From assembly GCF_011927955.1 (NCBI RefSeq), contig NZ_JAATJN010000001.1:3844001-3908000 (forward strand): DNA of 64,000 bases. Reading direction: 5' to 3'. Both the position numbers and the translations under genes were made by a program. This document shows positions 27,731 through 35,948 of the stretch, piece by piece. Positions within the stretch are counted from its first letter, which is position 1; the number at the start of each line of letters is the position of its first letter. Source of the DNA: Brevibacterium marinum (GTDB lineage: Bacteria; Actinomycetota; Actinomycetes; Actinomycetales; Brevibacteriaceae). A model generated the notes under the pieces. That model worked only from the letters and a program-made list of their open reading frames with translations. It was not told the origin of the DNA and did no database searches.

Positions 27731-28333
27731 TCACTTCACATCGACGAGGGCATGCTTCTGTCGGCCCATGAGGTAGAGCAGGATCTCCACTGGTTCACCG
27801 GTGATGGTGATCTCGCCGGCTGCGCCGTTGGCCCCACCGCTTCGCCTGCCCGCACTGCGTTGGCCATAGCCGGGGCCGACGATCGAGACGCGTCCTTCCG
27901 CCTTGGCCGCGAACGGCAGGAGCGCGATCCGGCACTGCGCCCACACCGCCCGGTTCTCCTGCAGGGACAGCCGCCGTGGGATCCATTCGATCGCCGCGCG
28001 CCGGATGTCCTCGTGGTGGACGAGGTACTCGCTCGTATTCATCACGGATTCGACGCCGGGCCACCCGCCCGGGGTCCACCTCGGCGGGGATGCCACCAGA
28101 CCCAGCAGCTGCGCGTACGGCATCGCGGCATACGCGCGCTCCTGGTCCTCGCGCCGGGATTCGAACGCCGGCAGGAAGATGCCCAGCGCGGCAGCGGGGT
28201 GACGCTCGCGGATGACGAGGTGTGTGGCAAGGTCCCGTGTCGTCCACCCCTCGCACAGCGTCGGGGCGTCTTCGCCGGCTCGGCGGGCCGCATCGACGAG
28301 ACGAAGGCGTTCGGTTCTCGCGAGATTGCTCAT
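27731..28333 (-). CDS. TIGR03085-type maleylpyruvate isomerase-fold protein
   Basis: A 200-residue protein of the DinB/MDMPI-like superfamily. It has the TIGR03085 hallmarks: LCEGWTTRDLATHLVIRERHP near residue 27, a central PPRWTPGG, and EYLVHHEDIRRA with the metal-binding His pair. The enzyme reaction is unknown for this subgroup. The start overlaps the sirtuin stop by four bases, so the two are probably one transcript. Confidence 0.87.
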   Translation of the reverse strand: MSNLARTERLRLVDAARRAGEDAPTLCEGWTTRDLATHLVIRERHPAAALGIFLPAFESRREDQERAYAAMPYAQLLGLVASPPRWTPGGWPGVESVMNTSEYLVHHEDIRRAAIEWIPRRLSLQENRAVWAQCRIALLPFAAKAEGRVSIVGPGYGQRSAGRRSGGANGAAGEITITGEPVEILLYLMGRQKHALVDVK

Positions 28334-29253
28334 AGGGGGAGTTTTCCATCATCGCCTTGGATTCGCCTGAACGCCCAAGCGTCGACGAATTCGGTGACAC
28401 GGGAGATCGAACGATAGTCGGCAAGCTCGTCGCCCCTGGTGGGACCGTCAGTGACGATGACGACGGGCTTCGATGCCTTCGCCGCCGCACGCACGAAGCG
28501 CAGCCCTGAGAGCACCGCGAGCGAGGAGCCGAGCACCACGATGCCCTCGGCCTCGTCGCAGATCCGGTTCGCCGCCTGCAGCCGGGAGGCAGGTACGGAG
28601 TCGCCGAAGTACACGACGTCCGGTTTGAGGATGCCGTCGCACTCGGGACAGTCGAGGACCTTGAAGTCCTGCGTCTCCTCGAGATCCACATCGCCGTCCG
28701 GCGCGGTTTCGACGTCGATCGGATCGATTCCCACGAGCTCGGCGAAGTCGGGGTTGAGTTCACTCAGCCGTCGCTGCACCCAGTCGCGGTCGAACATATG
28801 CCCCCGGGCGAGGCAGATGACCCGATCGAGGCTGCCGTGCAGGTCGATGACCGGGCTGGAGCTGCCCTCCTCAGCCGCGGCCTTCTGGTGGAGCCCGTCG
28901 ACGTTCTGGGTGATGACACCGGCGACCGGCAGCTGCGCCAGCCCCAGGTGTCCGGCGTTCGGCCGGGAGCCGCGCATGCGCGGCCAGCCCACCCATGAGC
29001 GCGCCCAGTAGCGGGCACGCTGATCGGGATGGGACATGAAGGTCTGGATCGTCATCGGCTGACGGGGCACGGCGTCGGGGCCGCGGTAGTCCGGGACTCC
29101 CGAGTCCGTGCTCATCCCTGCTCCGGTCAGGACCACCCAGTCCTCCGTGCCCCCTCCGGCGGCTCCCGCGATGAGCTCGTCGATGATGTCCTCGTCCGGG
29201 TTGCTGGCGCTGGGTCGCGTCCTCCCGCGAAGCGGATCGAAGATGACTGCCAC
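28330..29253 (-). CDS. Sir2-family NAD-dependent deacylase
   Basis: A 307-residue sirtuin. NAD-binding motifs GAGMSTDSGVPDYRG (44-58) and TQNVDG (115-120) and the catalytic His139 (DLHGS) are intact. The zinc module is irregular: C202 and C205 (DCPEC) are present, but the first pair, normally C-x2-C, reads CLAR (C147, then R150), so one ligand is missing. Deacylation of protein lysines is predicted from the family; loss of a zinc ligand may affect stability. It is divergent from the flavodoxin-like gene across only 37 bases. Confidence 0.9.
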   Translation of the reverse strand: MAVIFDPLRGRTRPSASNPDEDIIDELIAGAAGGGTEDWVVLTGAGMSTDSGVPDYRGPDAVPRQPMTIQTFMSHPDQRARYWARSWVGWPRMRGSRPNAGHLGLAQLPVAGVITQNVDGLHQKAAAEEGSSSPVIDLHGSLDRVICLARGHMFDRDWVQRRLSELNPDFAELVGIDPIDVETAPDGDVDLEETQDFKVLDCPECDGILKPDVVYFGDSVPASRLQAANRICDEAEGIVVLGSSLAVLSGLRFVRAAAKASKPVVIVTDGPTRGDELADYRSISRVTEFVDAWAFRRIQGDDGKLPL

Positions 29254-29290
29254 GAATGCTCCCTCCCTGTCACCGGGTTAGTCTGGTCTC

Positions 29291-29740
29291 ATGGTCAGCA
29301 TATTGCTCGTACATCATTCCCCGTCGCAGGCGACTTCGCGAATCGCCGAGGCGGCCCTGTCCGGCCTGCGCATGCCGGAGTTGGGTGACGTCGACATCAC
29401 GGTCAGGTCCGCTCTGGAGGCGACGTCGGCGGACGTCCTCGGAGCCGACGCCTTCGTCCTCGGTACGACTGCGAACTTCGGCTACATCTCCGGAGCCCTC
29501 AAACACTTCTTCGACACCACGTACGACGAGGTCAGAGACCCGGCCGCGGGGCGACCCTTCTCCTACTGGATCCATGGAGGATACGACACGACCGGTGCGG
29601 AGACCGCGATGAAGCAGATCACCACCGGCCTCGGCTGGAAGCTCGCCTTCGATCCTCTGACGGTCACCGGCGAGGTCACCGACGAACACCTCGCCGCCGC
29701 CACCGAGCTCGCGGCCACCGTGGCGGCCTCGGCCATGTGA
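29291..29740 (+). CDS. Flavodoxin-like NAD(P)H oxidoreductase
   Basis: A 149-residue flavodoxin-fold protein. The phosphate-binding loop is HHSPSQATSRIAE (8-20), and the FMN-contact segments are GTTANFGYISGALKHFFDTTYD and SYWIHGGYDTTGA. It probably carries FMN and acts as an NAD(P)H-dependent reductase or electron carrier; the partner is unknown. It is a single gene, followed by imperfect 21-bp repeats. Confidence 0.85.
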   Translation: MVSILLVHHSPSQATSRIAEAALSGLRMPELGDVDITVRSALEATSADVLGADAFVLGTTANFGYISGALKHFFDTTYDEVRDPAAGRPFSYWIHGGYDTTGAETAMKQITTGLGWKLAFDPLTVTGEVTDEHLAAATELAATVAASAM

Positions 29741-29781
29741 TGAGCGCCGGGCAGTCACCTCGGCGACTCCTCGACAGGGAC

Positions 29782-29823
29782 CCTCTGGGCGATGCCTTGG
29801 AGCCTCTGAGCGACTCTTTGGAG
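29782..29823. repeat. Two imperfect 21-bp tandem units after the flavodoxin-like gene
   Basis: CCTCTGGGCGATGCCTTGGAG (29782-29802) and CCTCTGAGCGACTCTTTGGAG (29803-29823) differ at four positions. A more diverged copy may precede them at about 29757-29778. Confidence 0.65.
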
Positions 29824-29833
29824 GGAAACTCCT

Positions 29834-29880
29834 GAAAGTACTTTCCACTTCGGAAACTACTTGGTATGCTGTAACTACTT
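29834..29880 (+). promoter_or_regulatory. Candidate operator/promoter of the membrane protein-wHTH pair
   Basis: A perfect palindrome GAAAGTACTTTC (29834-29845) is followed by two direct repeats AACTACTT (29855-29862 and 29873-29880) spaced 18 bp apart, with a -10-like TATGCT between them. Placed 50-100 bases before the membrane protein start, this looks like the binding region of the winged-helix regulator encoded second in the pair. Confidence 0.45.
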
Positions 29881-29932
29881 CCCTTCGGGAAGCCACCGAT
29901 ACACCGGTGAGGCACACGACGAAGGAGTTGTC

Positions 29933-30352
29933 ATGAGCACGCCCACCCCGCAGCAGGCCGAGGACCTTCTCTCGCAGGTCGAGTCGAACCAGACCCAGGC
30001 ACGGTCCAGCGATGCCTGGCCACTGGTCACCCTGCTCTTCGTCCTCAGCGCAGCCATCTCGGTCGCACTCGTCGCGGTCGGGGTCATCGAGGACAATACG
30101 ACCCAGCTGATCGTCCTCGGTGCCGGCATCGTCTGGCTGGTCCCTGCCCTGCTGGTCTATCTGATCAAGGCTCTGAGCTGGAGTCGTCGCTCGTCCTTCC
30201 TGCTCGCCACCTGGCTGCCGTTGACCTTCATCGCCTTCTTTGCGGCGATCATCGTCGATTCGTTCACTCCCACTTCATGGGTTCCATTGGCCGCGGCCGG
30301 TTTCATCTGGGTCATCTCGCCCGTCCTGGCCCTCATCGGTCTGCGCCGCTGA
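29933..30352 (+). CDS. Four-span membrane protein of unknown function
   Basis: A 139-residue protein with a soluble N-terminus (about 25 residues) and four hydrophobic segments, the last ending LALIGLRR. The ATG at 29933 is preceded by AAGGAG; the frame extends upstream without similarity. Paired with a winged-helix regulator 25 bases downstream, an arrangement common for small membrane proteins regulated by MarR/PadR-like repressors. No enzymatic motif is visible. Confidence 0.78.
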   Translation: MSTPTPQQAEDLLSQVESNQTQARSSDAWPLVTLLFVLSAAISVALVAVGVIEDNTTQLIVLGAGIVWLVPALLVYLIKALSWSRRSSFLLATWLPLTFIAFFAAIIVDSFTPTSWVPLAAAGFIWVISPVLALIGLRR

Positions 30353-30377
30353 GCGTCGGCAGAAAGGCGACACCACC

Positions 30378-30719
30378 ATGACAGAGCAGTCACCCGAACC
30401 CATCCCCCACCTCGGCGGGTCCCTGGCTCGGATCGAATCCGATCTGGGCAATCCCACGCGCCTCGGAATCGTGGCGAGCCTGAAGAATCGCGACAAGGCC
30501 GAATTCAAGCTGCTCCGCGATTCGCTCGGAGTCTCCGACTCCGTGCTCTCCCGGCACATCTCCGCCCTCGAGAAGGTCGGCCTGGTCGCGGTCAGGAAGG
30601 GCTACGTCGGCAAACGACCGCGCACCTGGGTCTCGATCACCCCTGAGGGCGGCACCCGCCTCGACGCCCACATCCAGGCTCTGCGCGAACTCGCAGGCGG
30701 CGGAGCCGACCAGCAGTGA
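30378..30719 (+). CDS. Winged-helix transcriptional regulator (HTH_27/MarR-like)
   Basis: A 113-residue regulator whose DNA-binding part is GNPTRLGIVASLKNRDKAEF, LLRDSLGVSDSVLSRHISAL and EKVGLVAVRKGYVGKRPRTW (wing). It has no ligand domain. A start at ATG 30378 follows AGAAAGGCG. It is co-transcribed with the upstream membrane protein and probably represses that operon. Confidence 0.88.
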   Translation: MTEQSPEPIPHLGGSLARIESDLGNPTRLGIVASLKNRDKAEFKLLRDSLGVSDSVLSRHISALEKVGLVAVRKGYVGKRPRTWVSITPEGGTRLDAHIQALRELAGGGADQQ

Positions 30720-30771
30720 CCCGATCGGCTTTCCCCGATAGCATGAGCAGAACCGATGCAGGGAGGCGTCC

Positions 30772-32196
30772 ATGACCAGCAGCACCACCTCAGCGAACAG
30801 CGGAGTCGAGTTCCGCGAACTGCACGAAGTGTCGGAACTCATCAGGTCCGGGCGACTGAGTTCCAGAGACGCCACCGAAGCCATGTTCGACCGGATCGCC
30901 GATCTCGACCCCCACCTCCTGTCCTTCGTCACCCTGATGCGGGAATCGGCTCTGGCCGCCGCCGACGCCCTCGATGCGAGCCTGGCTCGCGGGGACTGGC
31001 TGGGACCGCTGCACGGCGTGCCCCTGGCGATCAAGGACCTCGCCTACACCCATGACGCACCGACGGGCGCGGGCACCACGATCCACGCCGACTTCCGACC
31101 CGACTTCGATGCCACCGTCGTGGCGCGTCTGCGGGCCGCCGGGGCGGTGACCCTCGGAAAGCTTCGCCTCACCGAAGGCGCATTCACCGGCCACCATCCG
31201 GATCTTCCGACCCCGGTCAACCCCTGGGAGCCGAACACCTGGTCAGGGGTCTCGTCGAGCGGTTCCGGCGTCGCCACCGCCGCCGGCCTCTGCTACGGTT
31301 CGCTGGGCTCGGACACGGGCGGATCGATCCGCCTGCCCGCCTCGGCGAACGGCGTCACCGGACTCAAACCCACCTGGGGTCGGGTCTCACGCAACGGCAT
31401 CTTCAGCCTGGCGCCGAGCCTCGACCACATCGGTCCGATGACCCGCAGCGCCCGGGACGCCGCGATCATCCTCGAGGCCATCGCCGGTCACGACCCCAAC
31501 GACCCGACCTCGGCCCTCGAACCGGTCCCCCGCTACAGCCGGCAGCTCACACTCGATCGGGCTCCGGTCGTCGGGTTCGATCGCGAACTGGCCGCCGCCT
31601 ATTTCGACGCGGCCACCAACGAGATGCTCGAATCCACCGTCGAGGTCCTCGTCGACCTGGGTTGGCGCGTCGTCGATGTCCGCACCCCCGACCTGCCCGC
31701 CGCCGCGCAGACCTGGACCGCCCTGTGCGGTGTCGAGACCGCCGCCGTCCATGCCGAGACCTACCCGGCGCGCACGAGCGAATACGGCCCCGACCTCGCC
31801 GCGCTCATCGAGGTCGGACGCGGACTGACGGCGATCGACTACCACGAGCTGCTCGAATCGCGTCGGGAGTTCACCGGCCGCATGCGCCGCCTCATGGCCG
31901 ACATCGACCTGCTTCTGCTTCCGGGCGTCGGCGTGGCCTCACCGACGATTTCGCAGATGGAGAACCTCGGATCGGATGCCGAGCTGTTCAACGCTGTGAC
32001 GATCCCGACGGCCCCGATCGACAACTGCGGGATGCCATCGATCACCATGCCCGCCGGATTCTCCGACCGTGGCACCCCGCTGGCCGCGCAGTTCGTCGCC
32101 GGGGACTTCAGGGAAGAGCTGCTGCTCGCTGCCGGGCACACGTTTCAGCAGGCCACCGACTTCCACACCCGGCACCCTCACATCGTGGCGGTGTAG
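30772..32196 (+). CDS. Amidase (amidase signature family)
   Basis: A 474-residue hydrolase. The Ser-cisSer-Lys triad is visible: Lys88 in AIKDL, the cis-Ser in SGVSSSGSG (about 162) and the nucleophile Ser185 in GSDTGGSIRLPAS. Length and order match the family. Substrate amide is unknown; the paralogues include indoleacetamide and aliphatic amide hydrolases. It converges on the ECF sigma gene five bases away. Confidence 0.92.
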   Translation: MTSSTTSANSGVEFRELHEVSELIRSGRLSSRDATEAMFDRIADLDPHLLSFVTLMRESALAAADALDASLARGDWLGPLHGVPLAIKDLAYTHDAPTGAGTTIHADFRPDFDATVVARLRAAGAVTLGKLRLTEGAFTGHHPDLPTPVNPWEPNTWSGVSSSGSGVATAAGLCYGSLGSDTGGSIRLPASANGVTGLKPTWGRVSRNGIFSLAPSLDHIGPMTRSARDAAIILEAIAGHDPNDPTSALEPVPRYSRQLTLDRAPVVGFDRELAAAYFDAATNEMLESTVEVLVDLGWRVVDVRTPDLPAAAQTWTALCGVETAAVHAETYPARTSEYGPDLAALIEVGRGLTAIDYHELLESRREFTGRMRRLMADIDLLLLPGVGVASPTISQMENLGSDAELFNAVTIPTAPIDNCGMPSITMPAGFSDRGTPLAAQFVAGDFREELLLAAGHTFQQATDFHTRHPHIVAV

Positions 32197-32201
32197 TCGG
32201 G

Positions 32202-33353
32202 CTACCGCGAGCCTCTGGGGCGCGAATTCAGACGGGCCGCCTGCCGGATGAGGTGATCGCGTTCGGCGAGGTCTGCGGCCCTGTCCGCCGCGTGTGCATA
32301 CAGCTTCGCGGCGGTCACGGTCTCGCCGGCCCGCTCTCGCAGGTGGGCTTCGACAGCGAAGTAGCGCGGCAGGGACTCATCGAGCCTGCCCAGTTCTGCC
32401 AGTCCGACTTCCGGGCCGTCGGCCTGCCCAAGCGCGACTGCGCGGTTGAGTCGCACGATCTGGCTCTCGCCCAGTTTCAGCAGTTCGTCGTACCACTCGA
32501 CGATCTGCACCCAGTCGGTGTCCTCGACGCTCACTGCGTCGGCGTGCAGAGCCGCGATCGCCGCCTGGATCTGAAACTCACCGAGCTCGTCGCGGGCGAG
32601 TGCGGCCTGCAGGAGGCCGATGCCCTCGACGATCGGCCCGGTCTCCCACAGCGAACGGTCCTGGGCGTCCAGGGGCACCAGAGCACCGTCGCCGGTGAAG
32701 CGAGCCGGGCGCCTGGCGTGGTGCAGGAGCATGAGCGCCAACAGTCCGGACACCTCGGCGTGGGTGATCGAACTGTTGAGCGCCCGGGTCAGGCGGATGG
32801 CCTCTGCCGCCAGATCGACGTCGCCGGAGTACCCCTCGTTGAACACGAGGTAGAGGACCTTGAGGACCGCGGCGACGTTTCCCGGCCGGTTGAGCCTGCG
32901 TCCGGACAGCGTGCGTTTGGCCCGTGAGATGCGCTGGGCCATCGTCGCTTCGGGCACGAGGTAGGCCTCGGCGATCTGTCGGGTGGTCAGCCCGCCGACG
33001 GCGCGCAGCGTCAGCGCCACCGCCGAGGCGGGACTGAGATCGGGATGGGCGCACAGGAAGTACAGGTCGACGGTGTCATCCGTCGAAGTGCTCGGTGGAT
33101 CTGTGCGCAGCGCGTAGGCGTGGCCCTCCCGCGCTGTGCGGGCCTCTTCCGCTCGCACCCGGTCGAGGAACCTGCGCCAGGCGACGCTGATCAGCCAGCC
33201 CTTCATGTCACGTGGTTCGTCGTCTGACCACGTGCGGAACGCCTCGAGCAGGGCATCCTGAACGGCATCCTCGGCGGTGGAGAAGTCTGCTCCCCTCCGT
33301 TCGAGGATGCCGATCACGATCGGGACGAGGTCCCGCAGTTCGCCGTCGTTCAT
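32202..33353 (-). CDS. ECF42-type RNA polymerase sigma factor
   Basis: A 383-residue extracytoplasmic-function sigma factor with sigma-2 (residues about 15-80, DFSTAEDAVQDALLEAFRTW) and sigma-4 (GGLTTRQIAEAYLVPEATMAQRISRAK, about 120-150) regions, then a long C-terminal extension of helical, TPR-like repeats beginning with the family hallmark LYLVFNEGYSG. No anti-sigma factor is adjacent. The partner YCII/DGPF gene lies immediately upstream, the standard ECF42 arrangement. Four 14-bp repeats occupy the gap between them. Confidence 0.93.
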   Translation of the reverse strand: MNDGELRDLVPIVIGILERRGADFSTAEDAVQDALLEAFRTWSDDEPRDMKGWLISVAWRRFLDRVRAEEARTAREGHAYALRTDPPSTSTDDTVDLYFLCAHPDLSPASAVALTLRAVGGLTTRQIAEAYLVPEATMAQRISRAKRTLSGRRLNRPGNVAAVLKVLYLVFNEGYSGDVDLAAEAIRLTRALNSSITHAEVSGLLALMLLHHARRPARFTGDGALVPLDAQDRSLWETGPIVEGIGLLQAALARDELGEFQIQAAIAALHADAVSVEDTDWVQIVEWYDELLKLGESQIVRLNRAVALGQADGPEVGLAELGRLDESLPRYFAVEAHLRERAGETVTAAKLYAHAADRAADLAERDHLIRQAARLNSRPRGSR

Positions 33354-33364
33354 GGTCGGGCGTT

Positions 33365-33420
33365 TCCGTGGTGGTCAATCCGTGGTGGTCAATCCGTGGT
33401 GTTCAGTCCGTGGTGTTCGG
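33365..33420. repeat. Four tandem 14-bp units between DGPF and sigma genes
   Basis: TCCGTGGTGGTCAA occurs exactly twice (33365-33378, 33379-33392), followed by TCCGTGGTGTTCAG and TCCGTGGTGTTCGG (to 33420). On the minus strand this covers the last codons and stop of the DGPF gene and nearly the whole spacer up to 11 bases before the sigma-factor start. Confidence 0.9.
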
Positions 33421-33810
33421 CGTGACTCCCATGAAGGGCCGCAGCTCGAGCCACTCCCGGATCGGTTCGCCGCCGGCACCCGGTGCTGCCGAGAGCTCGC
33501 CCGCCAGTTCGAGCGCCCGATCGTAGGATTCGACGTCGATGACCATCCATCCTGCGATGAGGTCCTTGGTCTCCGGGAAGGGGCCGTCGGTCACCGGAGG
33601 CTTGCCCTCACCGTCGTATCGGACGAAGGTGCCTTCGGGTGAGAGCGCCTGGGAGTCGACGTATTCGCCGGTCTCCTTGAGCCTGTCGACGAAGTCGTTC
33701 ATGTATGTCATGTGCGCGTCGACTTCGGCAGGCGTCCACTGTTCCATCGGGGTGTACTGCATGTACTCGGAAGCCATCTTGTAGTGCTTGAGCATCAGGT
33801 ACTTGGCCAT
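33403..33810 (-). CDS. YCII-related DGPF-domain protein
   Basis: A 135-residue protein with the ferredoxin-like YCII fold. The diagnostic motif is TDGPFPETKDLIAGWMVIDV (about residues 71-90). The ATG at 33810 is preceded by GAGGAGAAG. DGPF proteins are encoded next to ECF42 sigma factors and are thought to act with them or be their targets; the sigma factor follows 49 bases downstream on the same strand. Confidence 0.92.
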   Translation of the reverse strand: MAKYLMLKHYKMASEYMQYTPMEQWTPAEVDAHMTYMNDFVDRLKETGEYVDSQALSPEGTFVRYDGEGKPPVTDGPFPETKDLIAGWMVIDVESYDRALELAGELSAAPGAGGEPIREWLELRPFMGVTPNTTD

Positions 33811-34052
33811 GGTCTTCTCCTCTGAACAATTGCTCGTCGCGAACTTCGCAGACATCCCCGGGACGGAGCCACATGTGCATTCTCGACATCCTCGGCGAGA
33901 TCTTCTTCGATTCTTCCACGGATTGTCTCCGATGGGCCTTTGTAACCGACCTGGAACACGAGTCCCCGAATGCGAACACCTCCACGCCCACCTCGGCGGA
34001 TTCCGTTGACAAAGTGATCATGTACACGACCTCACGTCATCAGGAGTCCACC

Positions 34053-34733
34053 ATGAAGACCACGAAGCTCATTCGGTCCATCGCCGTCGCCGGCACCGCC
34101 GCCGCGGCACTGTCCCTGTCGGCCTGCGACATGCACGTCTCCTTCGGCGACCCGGCGCAGGATCAGACAGAAGCGCAGGAGAGGGACGGATCTGACGCGA
34201 GCTCCGATGAGGACCGGGCGGGCGAGACGCGGTCCGACGAGGTTGAGACGAACGACGCCGTCACCGAGGATGCCCCCGACACCTCATCGGGTCAGGGGAC
34301 GGCCTCGAACGACGGTACGAGCTCGGGCTACGGCTCCTCGTCCTCCGATTCGGGAACGTCCACGTCGGATGCGGCGTCGGCTTCGTCGGATGCGACGTCG
34401 GCCTCGGGCACGTCAACCTCGGCGGGCGAGGGATCTTCGAGTTCAAGCGGCGAGGACGCCGGCTCCGGCGATCCCGGATTCGAGATCGACGAGCACGGCA
34501 ACGGCGAGATTCCTGCCGCCATGCTCGAAGACGACATCCGAGACGCGTACTCGAAGCAGGGGACGACGGTCGAGGAGGTCGAATGCCTCAACGACCTGAT
34601 GATCATTTCGAAACAGGGCTCCGCGTCGTGCAACGTCACCGCTTATGGCGAGAAGCGCTACGGCACGGTGAAGGTCACATCGGTCACCGGCTCGAACGTC
34701 CACTACAAGCTCGACTTCCCGAGCTTCAGCTGA
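34053..34733 (+). CDS. Lipoprotein with C-terminal DUF4333-like domain
   Basis: A 226-residue secreted lipoprotein: signal peptide with lipobox LSAC (Cys25), a 110-residue Ser/Thr/Asp/Glu-rich linker that is probably extended, and a compact C-terminal domain (EIPAAMLEDDIRDAYSKQG, then two Cys: VECLND and SASCNVTAYGEKR) that resembles DUF4333. The two Cys are likely disulphide-bonded. The ATG at 34053 has CAGGAG ahead of it; the open frame upstream is not similar to anything. Function is unknown. Confidence 0.8.
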   Translation: MKTTKLIRSIAVAGTAAAALSLSACDMHVSFGDPAQDQTEAQERDGSDASSDEDRAGETRSDEVETNDAVTEDAPDTSSGQGTASNDGTSSGYGSSSSDSGTSTSDAASASSDATSASGTSTSAGEGSSSSSGEDAGSGDPGFEIDEHGNGEIPAAMLEDDIRDAYSKQGTTVEEVECLNDLMIISKQGSASCNVTAYGEKRYGTVKVTSVTGSNVHYKLDFPSFS

Positions 34734-34740
34734 TCCGTCA

Positions 34741-34768
34741 ACGCTGTTCGGCCGACGCTGTTCCATCG
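34741..34768. repeat. Two short 14-bp units after the lipoprotein gene
   Basis: ACGCTGTTCGGCCG and ACGCTGTTCCATCG lie head to tail seven bases beyond the lipoprotein stop. Only the first nine and last two bases are identical, so this is a weak repeat. Confidence 0.5.
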
Positions 34769-34846
34769 ACGAGGGCGTCGGGGAACAACTCGCGGCCGCA
34801 CATGGTTATGGCGGATACGCATACCGAGCAGCTAGGAGCATCCCTC

Positions 34847-35806
34847 ATGACGCGCAGTGTCCAGTACTCCCAGAACGGCGATATCGATCAGCTCCACATC
34901 GTCGAGAAGGACTCCCCCGCCGTCGGCCCGGGAGAGGTCCGCGTCGCCGTCCGCTATGCGGGACTCAATCCGGTCGACCGGGCAGTCATCTCCGGCGAAT
35001 TCGGGGAGGCCACGGGTCCGAAGGGCAACGGCGCAGATTTCTCCGGTGTCGTCGACAGCGTGGGCGAGGGGGTCACCGGCTTCTCCCCCGGAGACCTTGT
35101 CTTCGGGGGCCGACCGCACCGGTCGCAGACCACACAACTGCTCATCCGGGACCCGGAGAAGCGACTCGACCGGATCCCTCGCGGCCTCGGCACCGAGGTG
35201 GCCGGCGGTCTCTACATCACCGGGCGCACCGCGATCGCCGGCATCCGTGCCCTGGCGATCAGCGAGGGCGAGACCGTCCTCGTGACCGGGGCTGCGGGCG
35301 GAGTCGGCATCATCGCCGCCCAATTGGCAGCCAATGTGGGAGCCCGCGTCATCGGCACGGCCAGCGAGGTCAACCACCCGGTGCTGCGCAATCTGGGCAT
35401 CGAACCCATCGCCTACGGCGAGGGACTCGAGGCCCGCCTGCGCGAGACGGCTCCCGAGGGCATCGATGCCGCCTTCTCGACCCAGGACGAGGCCGAGATC
35501 GTTCGGCTCCTCAACCTCGGCATCCCCGCCGCACGCATCAATTCGATCGGAGCGGGGCCGCAGGTCGCCGACAACCATGGAGTCCACGTCGACGGTGAAG
35601 CGACCGCCAGGCGCGGTGACCTCGCGTGGCTGGCCAAGGCGATCGCCTACGGGCATGTGCACGTGCCCGTCGCCGCGGTCTTCGCTCTCGACGAGGTCCA
35701 GAACGCCTACCGATTCCTCGGCGACTCCCACCCTGCCGGCAAAGTCGTGCTCCGGGTCGACGCCGATCCCCTCACAGGCGACCAGCGCCGATTCCTCGGG
35801 AGCTGA
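34847..35806 (+). CDS. Zinc-less MDR-type NADP-dependent quinone oxidoreductase
   Basis: A 319-residue medium-chain dehydrogenase/reductase. The Rossmann motif is TGAAGGVGIIAAQLA (about residues 149-163); the N-terminal catalytic domain has GLNPVDRAVISGEFG and GADFSGVVDSVGEGV. Zinc ligands of alcohol dehydrogenases are absent, so quinone reductase or enoyl-reductase-like activity is more likely. The ATG at 34847 is preceded by AGGAG at proper distance. Confidence 0.88.
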   Translation: MTRSVQYSQNGDIDQLHIVEKDSPAVGPGEVRVAVRYAGLNPVDRAVISGEFGEATGPKGNGADFSGVVDSVGEGVTGFSPGDLVFGGRPHRSQTTQLLIRDPEKRLDRIPRGLGTEVAGGLYITGRTAIAGIRALAISEGETVLVTGAAGGVGIIAAQLAANVGARVIGTASEVNHPVLRNLGIEPIAYGEGLEARLRETAPEGIDAAFSTQDEAEIVRLLNLGIPAARINSIGAGPQVADNHGVHVDGEATARRGDLAWLAKAIAYGHVHVPVAAVFALDEVQNAYRFLGDSHPAGKVVLRVDADPLTGDQRRFLGS

Positions 35807-35948
35807 TTCCAGTCGGCGGCGGAACCCGGCCGGTGGCGACACGCCCGCAGGAATATCGCTGCCGGTATGGGGTGTTCCCCCTTGTGACACCGACGATCAG
35901 CACTTCGAGCTGACGAGTTGGACCCGACAACTACTAAGGAGAATCACT

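Noticed and set aside
33365-33420. 14-bp tandem units as a possible CRISPR or IS remnant
   Set aside because: Units are directly adjacent without spacers and there is no transposase or terminal inverted repeat.
33873-34052. Upstream extension of the lipoprotein frame (longer start)
   Set aside because: It would put 60 residues before a clear signal peptide; the ATG at 34053 has its own ribosome site.
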